This document shows, piece after piece, positions 1 through 8,373 of a DNA stretch of 64,000 nt (positions are counted from its first letter, which is position 1; every line of letters begins with the position of its first letter). The translations under genes were made by a program, and so were the position numbers. Location of the stretch: contig NZ_CP102845.1 in assembly GCF_013307435.2 (NCBI RefSeq), positions 1,488,001 through 1,552,000 of the forward strand. Reading direction: 5' to 3'. The notes under the pieces are model-generated. The model ran no database searches, was not told the DNA's origin, and was given only the letters and a program-made list of their open reading frames with translations. Source of the DNA: Microvirga terrae (lineage in GTDB: Bacteria > Pseudomonadota > Alphaproteobacteria > Rhizobiales > Beijerinckiaceae).

Positions 1-1
1 C

Positions 2-349
2 GACACGGGCGGGGCCGCGCAATCGGCGCTCACCGCGGCCACGAAGGCGCTGCGCCGCGTCGAGGCGGCCAACAACGAAGGCCGCTTCCCGGTGCCGATC
101 AATGTGGGCTTCGCGCTCCACCACGGCGACGCGGCCTACGGCAATGTGGGGTCCGGCCAGCGCCTGGATTTCACGGTGATCGGGCGCGACGTGAACCTCG
201 CCAGCCGCATCGCGGAGCTGAACAAGAGTCTCGGCGAGCCGCTCCTCATGTCCAAGCCCTTCGTCGAGCATCTCTGGGGCAATCCCTCGCCGCTCGGCGC
301 CCACGCGGTCGAAGGTTTTGCGGAGGCGGTCGAAGTCTACAAACCTTGA
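2..349 (+). CDS. Class III adenylate/guanylate cyclase, C-terminal part (5' end outside window)
   Basis: The frame is open from the first bases of the window, so this is the 3' end of a longer gene. It encodes the last part of a class III nucleotidyl cyclase domain, which makes cAMP or cGMP. The visible core reads YGNVGSGQRLDFTVIGRDVN followed by LASRI. The Asn and Arg of VNLASRI match the transition-state-stabilising Asn/Arg pair of class III cyclases. The metal-binding aspartates lie upstream and cannot be checked. The same block recurs in the complete cyclase at 8374-9624, so the two are paralogues. The gene converges on the glutathionyl-hydroquinone reductase gene and overlaps its 3' end by 13 bp. 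Substrate (ATP or GTP) and the N-terminal sensor are unknown. Confidence 0.85.
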   Translation, partial: DTGGAAQSALTAATKALRRVEAANNEGRFPVPINVGFALHHGDAAYGNVGSGQRLDFTVIGRDVNLASRIAELNKSLGEPLLMSKPFVEHLWGNPSPLGAHAVEGFAEAVEVYKP

Positions 350-1323
350 GAGTTGCCGCGCCCGTGCGGCGCGTCGAGAGCGAGGATCGGTCCCATCGGC
401 ACGATGCCCGTGGGATTGATGGTCCTGTGGCTCTCGTAATAATGCCCCTTGATGTGCGCCATGTTCACCGTCTCGGCGATGCCGTCCGTCTGGTAGATGT
501 CGCGCAGGTAGCCTGAAAGATTGGGATAGTCCGCGATGCGGCGCAGGTTGCACTTGAAGTGCCCGACATAGACCGGGTCGAAGCGCACCAGGGTCGTGAA
601 CAGCCTGATGTCGGCCTCGGTCAGCCTGTCGCCGCAGAGATAGCGGCGGGAGGACAGGCGCTCGTCGAGCCAGTCCAGGGTCTCGAAGAGCGGGCGAACC
701 GCCTCCTCGTAGGCCTGTTGCGTGGTCGCGAAGCCCGCCTTGTAGACGCCGTTGTTGACGGTGTCGTAGATGCGGGCGTTGAGGCTGTCGATCTCCTCCT
801 TCCGGTCCCGCGGGCAGTAATCGCCCGGCGTGGCGCCGATCCCGTCGAAGGCCGAGTTCATCATGCGGATGATCTCGGCGGATTCGTTGTTCACGATGCT
901 CCCGGTCGCCTTGTCCCACAGCACCGGCACCGTCACGCGGCCGGTGTAGTCGGCCTGCGCGGCCGTGTAGACCTGGTGGAGATACCGCGCCCGGTTGATC
1001 GGGTCCGGAACGACGCCTGGGCCCTCGTCGAAGGTCCAGCCGTGCTCCAGCATGCGCCAGTGCACGACGGAAAGGCCGATCATCCCCTCGAGGCCCTTGA
1101 GCCTGCGCATGATCAGGGTGCGATGGGCCCATGGGCAGGCGAGCGACACGTAGAGATGATAGCGTCCGGCCTCCGCCTTGAAGCCGCCGTCCCCGGTCGG
1201 ACCCGGCGAGCCGTCGGAGGTGACCCAGTTCCGGAAGGCCGATGCCTTGCGCACGAAGCGTCCGCCGGTGCTCTTGGTGTCGTACCATTGGTCCTGCCAG
1301 ACGCCGTCGATCAGCAGCCCCAT
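337..1323 (-). CDS. Glutathionyl-hydroquinone reductase (GST Xi class, YqjG/PcpF type)
   Basis: A 328-residue protein of the usual length for this family, which reduces glutathionyl-hydroquinones with GSH in the cytoplasm and releases hydroquinone plus GSSG. The N-terminal thioredoxin-like half carries LACPWAHRT with the catalytic Cys63; Cys-Pro-Trp-Ala-His is characteristic of the class and differs from Ser/Tyr GSTs. The C-terminal half is all-helical GST-like (LDERLSSRRYLCGDRLTEAD). It is monocistronic and convergent with the cyclase upstream in the window. Family assignment is firm; the physiological quinone is unknown. Confidence 0.92.
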   Translation of the reverse strand: MGLLIDGVWQDQWYDTKSTGGRFVRKASAFRNWVTSDGSPGPTGDGGFKAEAGRYHLYVSLACPWAHRTLIMRRLKGLEGMIGLSVVHWRMLEHGWTFDEGPGVVPDPINRARYLHQVYTAAQADYTGRVTVPVLWDKATGSIVNNESAEIIRMMNSAFDGIGATPGDYCPRDRKEEIDSLNARIYDTVNNGVYKAGFATTQQAYEEAVRPLFETLDWLDERLSSRRYLCGDRLTEADIRLFTTLVRFDPVYVGHFKCNLRRIADYPNLSGYLRDIYQTDGIAETVNMAHIKGHYYESHRTINPTGIVPMGPILALDAPHGRGNSQGL

Positions 1324-1639
1324 CCTGTCCTCCCTGTCCGGCCTGACCCAGGCGATCCGATTCGGCCGTGAAAGCAGACAGATGGTCGAACCCGGCAGGG
1401 GTCAAGAGGGGCTACGGGTTTCAAGGGTCGTCGGAGGGCCATGCGACAGCCGGCCCGGACAGGCACTGGCGAAACCGACTTGACGGCTTTTGAGATGTAT
1501 TACAGGAACATGGTCGGTCCCCTTGCGGGGCCGCTCCTCTCGTCGGGACCCCAGGTTCGGACGAGAGCCACGCCTTCCGCCATGCAAGGGGTGACGGAAG
1601 GCTTCCTCTCCCTTAGAGGTTCCCTTGCCTTCCTCGGAA
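1324..1639. other. 316-bp gene-free stretch with hairpins
   Basis: No convincing protein gene. The right half can form secondary structure: an 8-bp perfect stem CTCTCGTC/GACGAGAG (1537-1544 with 1560-1567) and a CCTTCCG/CGGAAGG stem just before the tRNA. It must hold the promoter of the minus-strand reductase gene near 1324-1400 and that of the tRNA at its right end, but no clear consensus box stands out. Confidence 0.5.
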
Positions 1640-1715
1640 GGGCCTGTAGCTCAATGGTTAGAGCCGGCCGCTCATAACGGTCTGGTTGCAGGTTCGAGTC
1701 CTGCCGGGCCCACCA
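1640..1715 (+). tRNA. tRNA with CAU anticodon, most likely tRNA-Ile2 (lysidine type)
   Basis: A complete cloverleaf with encoded CCA. Acceptor GGGCCTG (1640-1646) pairs with CGGGCCC (1705-1711); D arm GCTC/GAGC; anticodon stem GGCCG/CGGTC with loop CTCATAA and anticodon CAT at 1673-1675; T arm GCAGG/CCTGC; discriminator A1712; CCA 1713-1715. The G1-C72 pair excludes initiator tRNA. Acceptor pairs C4-G69 and C5-G68 match the identity elements used by TilS, the lysidine synthetase that converts C34 so the tRNA reads AUA as Ile. I therefore favour Ile2 over elongator Met. Confidence 0.9.
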
Positions 1716-1767
1716 CCTCCTCGCCGAGGCTCTGTCTTCTCGATGAAATCAGCCTGCGGACGATGCC

Positions 1768-2385
1768 CTAGGGAGCAAGGTTGAACGCCTGCTTGATGCC
1801 CAGGACGATCCCGTTCACGGCCACGCTGGCGAGAATGAGCCCCATGACCCGGCTGATGACGCTGGCGCCTGCGTCGCCGATGAACTTGATGATCCGGGAC
1901 GCCATCAGCATGAGCGCCACAGTGACGAGCAGGACGAGCGCCATCTGGGCGACCGTCTCGGCCTGTTCGGAGAGATCGAATTTGCTGTTGTCCGTGAGCG
2001 ACACGACCGCCAGCATGGCGCCCGGACCGGCGATGGAGGGAATGGCCAGCGGGTAGATCGACCGATCGACATCCGAGGTGGCGATATCCTTCTCCTCGGA
2101 CTCCGCTTTCGGCTCCCCGAAGATCATCGTCAGGGCAAACAGGAAAAGGACGATGCTGCCCGCGATCTGGAAGGCGTCGAGATTGATGTCCATGGCCTGA
2201 AGCAGCACCTGGCCGGCGACCACGAAGAACAGGAGGACGAAGAAGGCCGCCACCGTGGCCCGCAGAGCCGTTCGCCGGGCGGCCGCGGCACTCATGCCGG
2301 CCGTGACGGCCAGAAACACCGGAAGAGTTCCGATCGGGTCGATGACGACCCACAGGGTGATCAGGTCGGTGAAAAACTGGCTCAT
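1768..2385 (-). CDS. MarC family integral membrane protein (UPF0056)
   Basis: A 205-residue membrane protein with about six hydrophobic segments. The N-terminal block LWVVIDPIGTLPVFLAVTAG is the family hallmark, and the central YPLAIPSIAGPGAMLAVV block is also typical. The start at 2385 (MSQFFTDL) is chosen because AGGA lies about ten bases upstream; a longer frame to 2442 adds an Arg-rich stretch foreign to the family. The molecular role of MarC proteins is unresolved, and the old link to multiple antibiotic resistance was not upheld. It sits alone, convergent with the tRNA. Confidence 0.88.
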   Translation of the reverse strand: MSQFFTDLITLWVVIDPIGTLPVFLAVTAGMSAAAARRTALRATVAAFFVLLFFVVAGQVLLQAMDINLDAFQIAGSIVLFLFALTMIFGEPKAESEEKDIATSDVDRSIYPLAIPSIAGPGAMLAVVSLTDNSKFDLSEQAETVAQMALVLLVTVALMLMASRIIKFIGDAGASVISRVMGLILASVAVNGIVLGIKQAFNLAP

Positions 2386-2567
2386 CGGCACGCGTCCTCG
2401 ATGGTGACGAATCAATAAAGCCCGCCAGGGGCGCAAAGCCAAGCTCGTCGGAACGGCGCGTCGCGTTGGCAGAGCCCCGTGTCATGCTGCGTTCGATGCG
2501 AACGGCCCGGACTTGCGTTCGGGATCGCCCGTCGTGGTAATCTCCCGGTCGACGACAGGAGCATCCA

Positions 2568-3632
2568 ATGACGGGTCGAGCGGAAAGCCACAGAAGCCCT
2601 GTGCGTGGGCTTCAGTGCCCCAATGCCGAGAAGTCGATATCGCTGGCGCTCCAGGGCGGCGGCGCGCACGGGGCCTTCACCTGGGGTGTGCTCGACTACC
2701 TTCTCGAGGACGGGCGGCTCACCATCGAGGCGATCACGGGGGCGAGCGCCGGCTCCATGAACGCCGTCGTGCTCTTCGAGGGATGGCTCGAAGGGGGACG
2801 GGACGGCGCGCGCGAGCAGCTGCGCACGTTCTGGAAGCGGGTGAGCCTCGACGGCGTGCTCTCGCCGCTCCAGCGTTCCCTGTTCGACCGTCTGCTGAGC
2901 TACTGGAGCGTGAGCGAATCCTCCCATCTCTGGTTCGATGCATGGTCGCGGGTCGCAAGCCCCTACGATCTGAATCCTCTCGACATCAATCCTTTGCGCG
3001 ACGCCCTGAACAGCCTGATCGATTTCGAGCGGGTCAGAGCCTGCAAGGATGCGAAGCTGTTCATCGCGGCAACCAATGTCTGGTCCGGGAAGATCCGGAT
3101 CTTCAAAGGCCCGGAGCTGACCGTCGACCACGTGCTGGCATCGGCCTGCCTGCCGATGATCTTCAGGGCCGTCGAGATCGACGGGGTGCCATACTGGGAT
3201 GGCGGCTATACGGGCAATCCGGCGCTTTTTCCGCTCTTCTACGAAACGATGTCGGACGACATCCTCCTGGTCCAGATCAATCCGATCGAGCGCCGCTCGA
3301 CCCCGAGGACCGTGCAGGAGATCCAGAACCGCCTGACCGAGGTCACCTTCAACGCCAACCTGTTGCAGCAGTTCAGGTCGATCGAGTTCGTGACCCGGCT
3401 CATCGACGAGGGAAAGCTTTCGACCAATGACTACAAGCGGGTCTTCATGCACCGGATCCACGGAGGTGAAAATCTCGACGAATTCACCGCCGCGTCGCGG
3501 CTCAGCGCCCAATGGAGCTTCTTCAAGGAGTTGAAGGATCTCGGCAGAAGGGCCGCCCGCACATGGCTTTCCGACAATTACCGTCACATCGGGCGGAAAA
3601 GCACCCTCGACCTGCGCGACGCCTATACCTGA
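2568..3632 (+). CDS. Patatin-like phospholipase family protein
   Basis: A 354-residue predicted lipid acyl hydrolase with a Ser-Asp dyad. The oxyanion-hole motif QGGGAHGAF is at about residues 29-37, the nucleophile elbow GASAG has Ser60, and the catalytic Asp211 lies in the WDGGYTGNP motif. No signal peptide is evident, so cytoplasmic or membrane-peripheral action is likely. The true start may be downstream of 2568, because the first 20 residues are poorly conserved in type. The C-terminal 100 residues lack recognisable motifs. Substrate (phospholipid or other acyl ester) unknown. A strong hairpin covers the stop codon. Confidence 0.88.
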   Translation: MTGRAESHRSPVRGLQCPNAEKSISLALQGGGAHGAFTWGVLDYLLEDGRLTIEAITGASAGSMNAVVLFEGWLEGGRDGAREQLRTFWKRVSLDGVLSPLQRSLFDRLLSYWSVSESSHLWFDAWSRVASPYDLNPLDINPLRDALNSLIDFERVRACKDAKLFIAATNVWSGKIRIFKGPELTVDHVLASACLPMIFRAVEIDGVPYWDGGYTGNPALFPLFYETMSDDILLVQINPIERRSTPRTVQEIQNRLTEVTFNANLLQQFRSIEFVTRLIDEGKLSTNDYKRVFMHRIHGGENLDEFTAASRLSAQWSFFKELKDLGRRAARTWLSDNYRHIGRKSTLDLRDAYT

Positions 3633-3658
3633 CCACCTAGCCAACCGGCTAGGTGGTC
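3631..3658 (+). terminator. Perfect 12-bp hairpin at the lipase stop codon
   Basis: GACCACCTAGCC (3631-3642), loop AACC, GGCTAGGTGGTC (3647-3658). The stem includes the last two bases of the TGA stop. No T tract follows, so it is either a non-canonical terminator or a 3'-end-stabilising hairpin. Confidence 0.55.
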
Positions 3659-3767
3659 ACGGACCCGGGGTCTTCCCATCATTAGGCCTCGGTTCCTCTC
3701 TCGGTTCTCACGGATATGGTGTCGACCCGTCCAGCGCAGGCAGGCTTTGCAACCCTCCCGTATCAAT

Positions 3768-3815
3768 GTTGCGCATCTTGTCAGGCGCGCAACGATGCCT
3801 AGTATTGCATCGCAA
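3768..3815. promoter_or_regulatory. TTGC/GCAA palindromes upstream of the efflux operon
   Basis: Two inverted repeats lie about 100-145 bp before the adaptor start: GTTGCGC (3768-3774) with GCGCAAC (3787-3793), and TTGC-ATC-GCAA (3805-3815). They could be operators for the efflux operon. Similar TTGC-rich elements precede the PHB-esterase gene and the FAD oxidoreductase gene. The rest of 3659-3914 shows no supported gene. Confidence 0.4.
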
Positions 3816-3914
3816 CAAGAACAGAAGCTCTCCCGCGCGCCATCGCGGACAGGGTCATAAGCCGACATTCGAAAGTCCGGTGCTGCGTCGATAATGCCGT
3901 TCAGGAGGTTACGC

Positions 3915-5069
3915 ATGCGCTTTCCTCGGTCCTTGGTTGTTTCCAGCGTTTTGTTCTCGTGGATTGCATCGGCGAACCTGGCCCTGGCTCAGGGTGGCCC
4001 CGCGCAACCCCCACCGCCGGTGACGGTCGCGAAGCCCGTCGTGAAGGATATCGTCGAGCGAACCGATTTCATCGGACGGTTCGAGGCCATCGATCAGGTC
4101 GACATCAGGTCGCGTGTGTCCGGGTACCTCGACAAGGTCCACTTCCAGGACGGCACCTTCGTCAAGGCGGGCGATCTCCTCTTCACCATCGATCCGCGTC
4201 CCTACCGCAACACGCTCGAGCAGGCGCAATCGGCCGTCACCTCTTCGCAGGTCCGCCTCGAATTCGCGCAGAGCGATCTGGATCGCGCCGAGCAGCTGCG
4301 TCGGACCGGCAACATCGCCGACCAGCTTTTCGACCAGCGCCGGCAAGCCTTTCTGACCGCCAAGGCGGAACTGGACCGATCCCAGGCGGCCCTGCGGCAG
4401 GCCCAGCTCGACGTGGAGTTCACTCAGATCAAATCACCCCTGTCGGGACGCATTTCGCGCAAGCTCGTCTCCGAGGGCAATTTGGTCAATGCCAACGAGA
4501 CGATCCTGACGAACGTCCTCTCGCTCGATCCGATTCAGTTCTATTTCGATGTCGACGAGCGTTCGTATCTTGCCTATTCACGCCAGGCGCAGGGCGGGAC
4601 CAAGACATCCGCCAACGGCGAGACGAACGAAGTCGTGCTCACGCTGACGGACGAGCGGCTCGGACAGCGCAAGGGACTGCTCGACTTCGTGGACAACCGG
4701 CTCGACGCGGCCAGCGGTACGATCCGCCTGCGCGCCGTGTTCGAGAACAAGGACATGTTCCTCACCCCCGGGCTATTCGGCCGCGTGACGGTCGGCGCTT
4801 CTGATCCGTATCAGGGGATCCTCCTGCCCGACGAGGCGATCGGCAGCGACCAGGACCGGCGGGTGGTCTACGTGGTGGGCGAGAACAACATCGTCAATCT
4901 CAAGCCCGTGCGGATCGGTCCGCGGATCGACGGCTACAGGGTCATCCGTGACGGACTGACCGGCAACGAGACGGTGGTCGTGAACGGCCTCGTCCGGGTC
5001 CGGCCCGGTGCGCCGATCACGCCCCAGATGACGACCCTTCCCCCGACCCGGGAACGAAACGGCAGCTGA
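3915..5069 (+). CDS. RND efflux periplasmic adaptor subunit (AcrA/MexE type)
   Basis: A 384-residue membrane fusion protein linking an inner-membrane RND pump to an outer-membrane channel. The start at 3915 follows a strong AGGAGG at 3903-3908. The N-terminus is a signal sequence ending near LALAQGG. Then come the first lipoyl half (VSGYLDKVHFQDGTFVKAGD), an alpha-helical hairpin (about residues 90-155, QAQSAVTSSQVRLEFAQSDL), the second lipoyl half (IKSPLSGRISRKLVSEGNLV) and a beta-barrel domain. It is 23 bp upstream of the pump gene with which it is surely cotranscribed. No outer-membrane factor is encoded here, so a TolC-like protein must come from elsewhere. Confidence 0.93.
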   Translation: MRFPRSLVVSSVLFSWIASANLALAQGGPAQPPPPVTVAKPVVKDIVERTDFIGRFEAIDQVDIRSRVSGYLDKVHFQDGTFVKAGDLLFTIDPRPYRNTLEQAQSAVTSSQVRLEFAQSDLDRAEQLRRTGNIADQLFDQRRQAFLTAKAELDRSQAALRQAQLDVEFTQIKSPLSGRISRKLVSEGNLVNANETILTNVLSLDPIQFYFDVDERSYLAYSRQAQGGTKTSANGETNEVVLTLTDERLGQRKGLLDFVDNRLDAASGTIRLRAVFENKDMFLTPGLFGRVTVGASDPYQGILLPDEAIGSDQDRRVVYVVGENNIVNLKPVRIGPRIDGYRVIRDGLTGNETVVVNGLVRVRPGAPITPQMTTLPPTRERNGS

Positions 5070-5092
5070 TCTTACGCGAGGAGGGCGCTTCC

Positions 5093-8000
5093 ATGCGCTT
5101 TGCCCATTTCTTCGTCGACCGTCCCATCTTCGCGACAGTCCTGTCGGCGCTCTTCCTGATCATCGGCGGGATCGCCTACTCGACCCTGCCGGTCGCGCAA
5201 TACCCCGAGATTGCGCCGCCAACCGTCGTCGTGCGTGCGAGTTATCCGGGAGCCGATGCGCAGACGGTCGCGGCAACGGTCGCCACGCCGCTCGAACAGC
5301 AGGTCAACGGTGTCGAGGACATGCTGTACATGTCCTCCTATTCCACCGGCGACGGTGCCATGGCGCTGACGATCACGTTCAAGCTCGGCACCGATCTCGA
5401 CAAGGCGCAGGTGCTCGTCCAGAACCGGGTGGCGATTGCGACGCCGCGCCTGCCCGAGGAGGTGCGACGCCTTGGCGTCACGACCCTCAAGAGCTCGCCG
5501 GACCTGATGATGGTCGTGCACATGCTCTCCCCTGACGGCTCGTACGATCAGCTCTACGTCTCGAACTATGCCCGCAACTACGTGCGCGACATCCTGCTGC
5601 GGCTCGATGGCGTGGGCGATCTCATCATCTTCGGAGAGAGGCAATACTCCCTGCGGATCTGGCTCGATCCTGAGAAGCTCGCCTCCTATGGCATGACGTC
5701 GAGCGAGGTGGTGCGCGCGATTCAGGAGCAGAACGTTCAGGTCTCGGGCGGCGCCCTGGGGCAGGAGCCGACGCCAACCGATGCGGCCTTCCAGCTGACG
5801 GTGACCACGCAGGGGCGCTTCGAGGATCCGCGCCAGTTCCGGCAGATCATCGTCCAGGCCCGCGACGGGCGCCTCGTGCGCCTGCAGGATGTGGCCCGCA
5901 TCGAGCTCGGAGCCCAGGATTACGTGACGAATTCCTATCTCAATGGCAGGCCTGCCGTTGCCCTGGGAATTTTTCAGCGTCCTGGCACCAATGCGCTCGG
6001 CGCGTCGGAGCAGATCATCCGGACCATGGAAGAGCTCAAGGCGAATTTCCCTCCTGGCATCGCCTACGAGATCGTCTACAACCCCACGGAATTCATCGCC
6101 GACAGCGTGAACGAGGTCTACAAGACCCTGTTCGAGGCCACGGCCCTCGTCGTGATCGTGGTCTTCGTGTTCCTGCAGAGCTGGCGTACGGCGATCATTC
6201 CCATCGTGGCGATTCCGGTTTCGCTGATCGGAACCTTCGCGTTCATGGCGGCCCTCGGCTTCTCGATCAACACGCTGACCCTGTTCGGCATGGTTCTGGC
6301 CATCGGCATCGTGGTCGACGACGCGATCGTCGTGGTGGAAAACGTGGAGAGGAACATCGCGCTCGGCATGTCGCCGCGGGATGCCGCGCACACGACCATG
6401 GACGAGGTCGGCACCGCGCTCGTGGCTATCGCGCTGGTCCTTGTGGCAGTGTTCGTGCCGACGGCCTTCATCCCGGGCATTTCCGGTCAGTTCTACCGGC
6501 AGTTCGCTCTGACCATCGCCGTGTCGACGGTGATCTCCGCCTTCAACTCGCTGACCTTGTCGCCGGCTTTGGCGGCTTTTCTCCTGAAGCCGCACAACCC
6601 GGAGCACTCAAGGAATCCGGTGGCCCGGTTCGGGCGATCGCTGGCCAACGGGTTCAACCGCGGGTTCGACGTGACATCCAACGGCTATGCCAGGGCGGTC
6701 GGAGCCTTCGCACGTCACAAGCTGATCGTGCTGCCGATCTATGTGGGGCTTTTAGCCGGCACCGTGTGGATCGCCAATCACGTGCCGCGCGGCTTCATTC
6801 CGATGCTCGATCAAGGCTATGCCATCGTGGTGATCCAGCTGCCGGACGGCTCGTCCCTGTCGCGCACCGATGCAGTGGTCCAGAGAGCCTCCAAGATCAT
6901 CCAGGAAACGCCCGGCGTGAGGAATGCCGTGGCCTTCGCGGGCTTCTCGGGTGCGACCTTCACGAATGCAACCAATTCTGCGGCGATCTTCGCGGCGTTC
7001 AAGCCCTTCGACGAGCGCATCGAGGCCGGGGAATCGGGGACGAAGATCATCGGGGATCTCTTCGCCCGCATGCAGCAGATCGAGGAGGCGTTCATCATCG
7101 CCATTCCACCACCGCCGGTGCGCGGCCTCGGCAATTCGGGCGGGTTCAAGGTCCAGCTTCAGAACCGGACCGGCGACGACGTGCGCGGGATCCTCGCGAC
7201 GGCCTACCAGCTGATGGGGCAGGCGCGGCAGAACCCGAATCTGGCCGGCGTCTTCACCACCTTCTCGGCCAACTCGCCGCAGGTCTATCTGGAGATCGAC
7301 CGGCAGAAGGCGAGCATCCTGAACGTGCCGATCCCGAATATCTTCGAGACGCTTCGCATCAATCTCGGCACGGCCTACGTCAATGACTTCAATGCGTTCG
7401 GCCGCGTCTACCAGGTTCGCGCTCAGGCCGATCAGCGCTTCCGAATCGACCAGGAGGACATCAACCGGCTGCGCGTCCGCTCCTCGACGGGTGCTCTCGT
7501 GCCGCTCGGCACGCTCGTCGAGATGCGGGAGGTGTCGGGGCCCGACCTGATCCAGCGCTACAACATGTTCACCTCGGTGGCCCTGCAGGGGGATTCCGCG
7601 CCGGGCGTCTCGTCGGGCGCCGCGCTCGACGCCATGGAGGCGCTGATCCGGCAGAGCCTGTCACCCGGCATGGGCTTCGAGTGGACGGAACTGGCGTTCC
7701 AGGAGCGCCAGACCGGCAACACGGCCGTGTTCATCTTCGCCCTGTCGGTGCTGTTCGTGTTCCTCGTGCTGGCGGCGCAGTATGAAAGCTGGTCCTTGCC
7801 GATCGCGATCATCCTGATCGTCCCGATGAGCGTTCTCTCCGCGCTGATCGGCGTGATGATCCGGGGGCAGGACAACAACATCCTGACCCAGATCGGCCTC
7901 GTGGTTCTCGTCGGTCTGGCGGCCAAGAACGCCATCCTGATCGTGGAGTTCGCCCGGCAGGCGGAGTTCGACGGAAAAACTCCCGTCGAGGCGGTCGTCG

Positions 8001-8275
8001 AAGCCTGCCGGCTCCGACTGCGCCCCATTCTCATGACCGCGTTTGCGTTCATCCTGGGCGTTCTGCCTCTTGCCATCGCGACCGGACCGGGAGCCGAGAT
8101 GAGGCAGGCGCTCGGGACGGCCGTGTTCGCCGGCATGCTCGGCGTGACCGTGTTCGGACTGTTCCTGACGCCGGTCTTCTATGTGGCCGTCCGGATGGCT
8201 GTCCTGCGGATGTTCAAGCGCCGGGCCGCGAAAGCCGCTGCGGCGACGGGGGCTCACCCGTCGCCGGCCGAATAG
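5093..8275 (+). CDS. RND efflux transporter permease (HAE1 family, AcrB/MexF type)
   Basis: A 1060-residue proton-driven drug/solvent exporter of normal length. It starts with MRFAHFFVDRPIFATVLSAL (TM1) after GAGGAGGGCG. TM4 contains GIVVDDAIVVVENVERN with the paired Asp residues of the proton relay, and TM10 contains GLAAKNAILIVEF with the relay Lys. Both large periplasmic loops and all 12 TM segments appear present (second half begins near residue 540). Overall character is closer to MexF/BepE-like pumps than to metal exporters, since the HME motifs are absent. Substrates cannot be read from sequence. There is no local TetR or LysR regulator. Confidence 0.94.
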   Translation: MRFAHFFVDRPIFATVLSALFLIIGGIAYSTLPVAQYPEIAPPTVVVRASYPGADAQTVAATVATPLEQQVNGVEDMLYMSSYSTGDGAMALTITFKLGTDLDKAQVLVQNRVAIATPRLPEEVRRLGVTTLKSSPDLMMVVHMLSPDGSYDQLYVSNYARNYVRDILLRLDGVGDLIIFGERQYSLRIWLDPEKLASYGMTSSEVVRAIQEQNVQVSGGALGQEPTPTDAAFQLTVTTQGRFEDPRQFRQIIVQARDGRLVRLQDVARIELGAQDYVTNSYLNGRPAVALGIFQRPGTNALGASEQIIRTMEELKANFPPGIAYEIVYNPTEFIADSVNEVYKTLFEATALVVIVVFVFLQSWRTAIIPIVAIPVSLIGTFAFMAALGFSINTLTLFGMVLAIGIVVDDAIVVVENVERNIALGMSPRDAAHTTMDEVGTALVAIALVLVAVFVPTAFIPGISGQFYRQFALTIAVSTVISAFNSLTLSPALAAFLLKPHNPEHSRNPVARFGRSLANGFNRGFDVTSNGYARAVGAFARHKLIVLPIYVGLLAGTVWIANHVPRGFIPMLDQGYAIVVIQLPDGSSLSRTDAVVQRASKIIQETPGVRNAVAFAGFSGATFTNATNSAAIFAAFKPFDERIEAGESGTKIIGDLFARMQQIEEAFIIAIPPPPVRGLGNSGGFKVQLQNRTGDDVRGILATAYQLMGQARQNPNLAGVFTTFSANSPQVYLEIDRQKASILNVPIPNIFETLRINLGTAYVNDFNAFGRVYQVRAQADQRFRIDQEDINRLRVRSSTGALVPLGTLVEMREVSGPDLIQRYNMFTSVALQGDSAPGVSSGAALDAMEALIRQSLSPGMGFEWTELAFQERQTGNTAVFIFALSVLFVFLVLAAQYESWSLPIAIILIVPMSVLSALIGVMIRGQDNNILTQIGLVVLVGLAAKNAILIVEFARQAEFDGKTPVEAVVEACRLRLRPILMTAFAFILGVLPLAIATGPGAEMRQALGTAVFAGMLGVTVFGLFLTPVFYVAVRMAVLRMFKRRAAKAAAATGAHPSPAE

Positions 8276-8373
8276 CTGGCGGGCTAGGCCCATCGCCGAT
8301 GGGCACCCGACTTTGACCGGCCACCCGATATGCTGTCATGGATGGCAGGCAAACTCGCCGTGAGAGGATCCCT

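Noticed and set aside
559..1371. Long open frame on the plus strand opposite the hydroquinone reductase gene
   Set aside because: It is antisense to a clearly recognised family and has only the His/Arg/Val-rich composition typical of GC-rich shadow frames. Similar shadows opposite the RND, glycerol-type ABC, peptide ABC, EttA and MetH genes were dropped for the same reason.
1402..1677. Short frames on both strands around 1.4-1.7 kb
   Set aside because: They run into the tRNA or lack ribosome sites; composition is not protein-like.
1658..2485. 275-codon minus-strand frame overlapping MarC and the tRNA
   Set aside because: Out of frame with MarC, Arg/Gly/His-rich, and it reads through the complement of the tRNA gene.
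3623..3916. 97-codon minus-strand frame in the region before the efflux operon
   Set aside because: No ribosome site or recognisable domain. It covers the lipase terminator hairpin and the TTGC palindromes, so it is better read as regulatory DNA.
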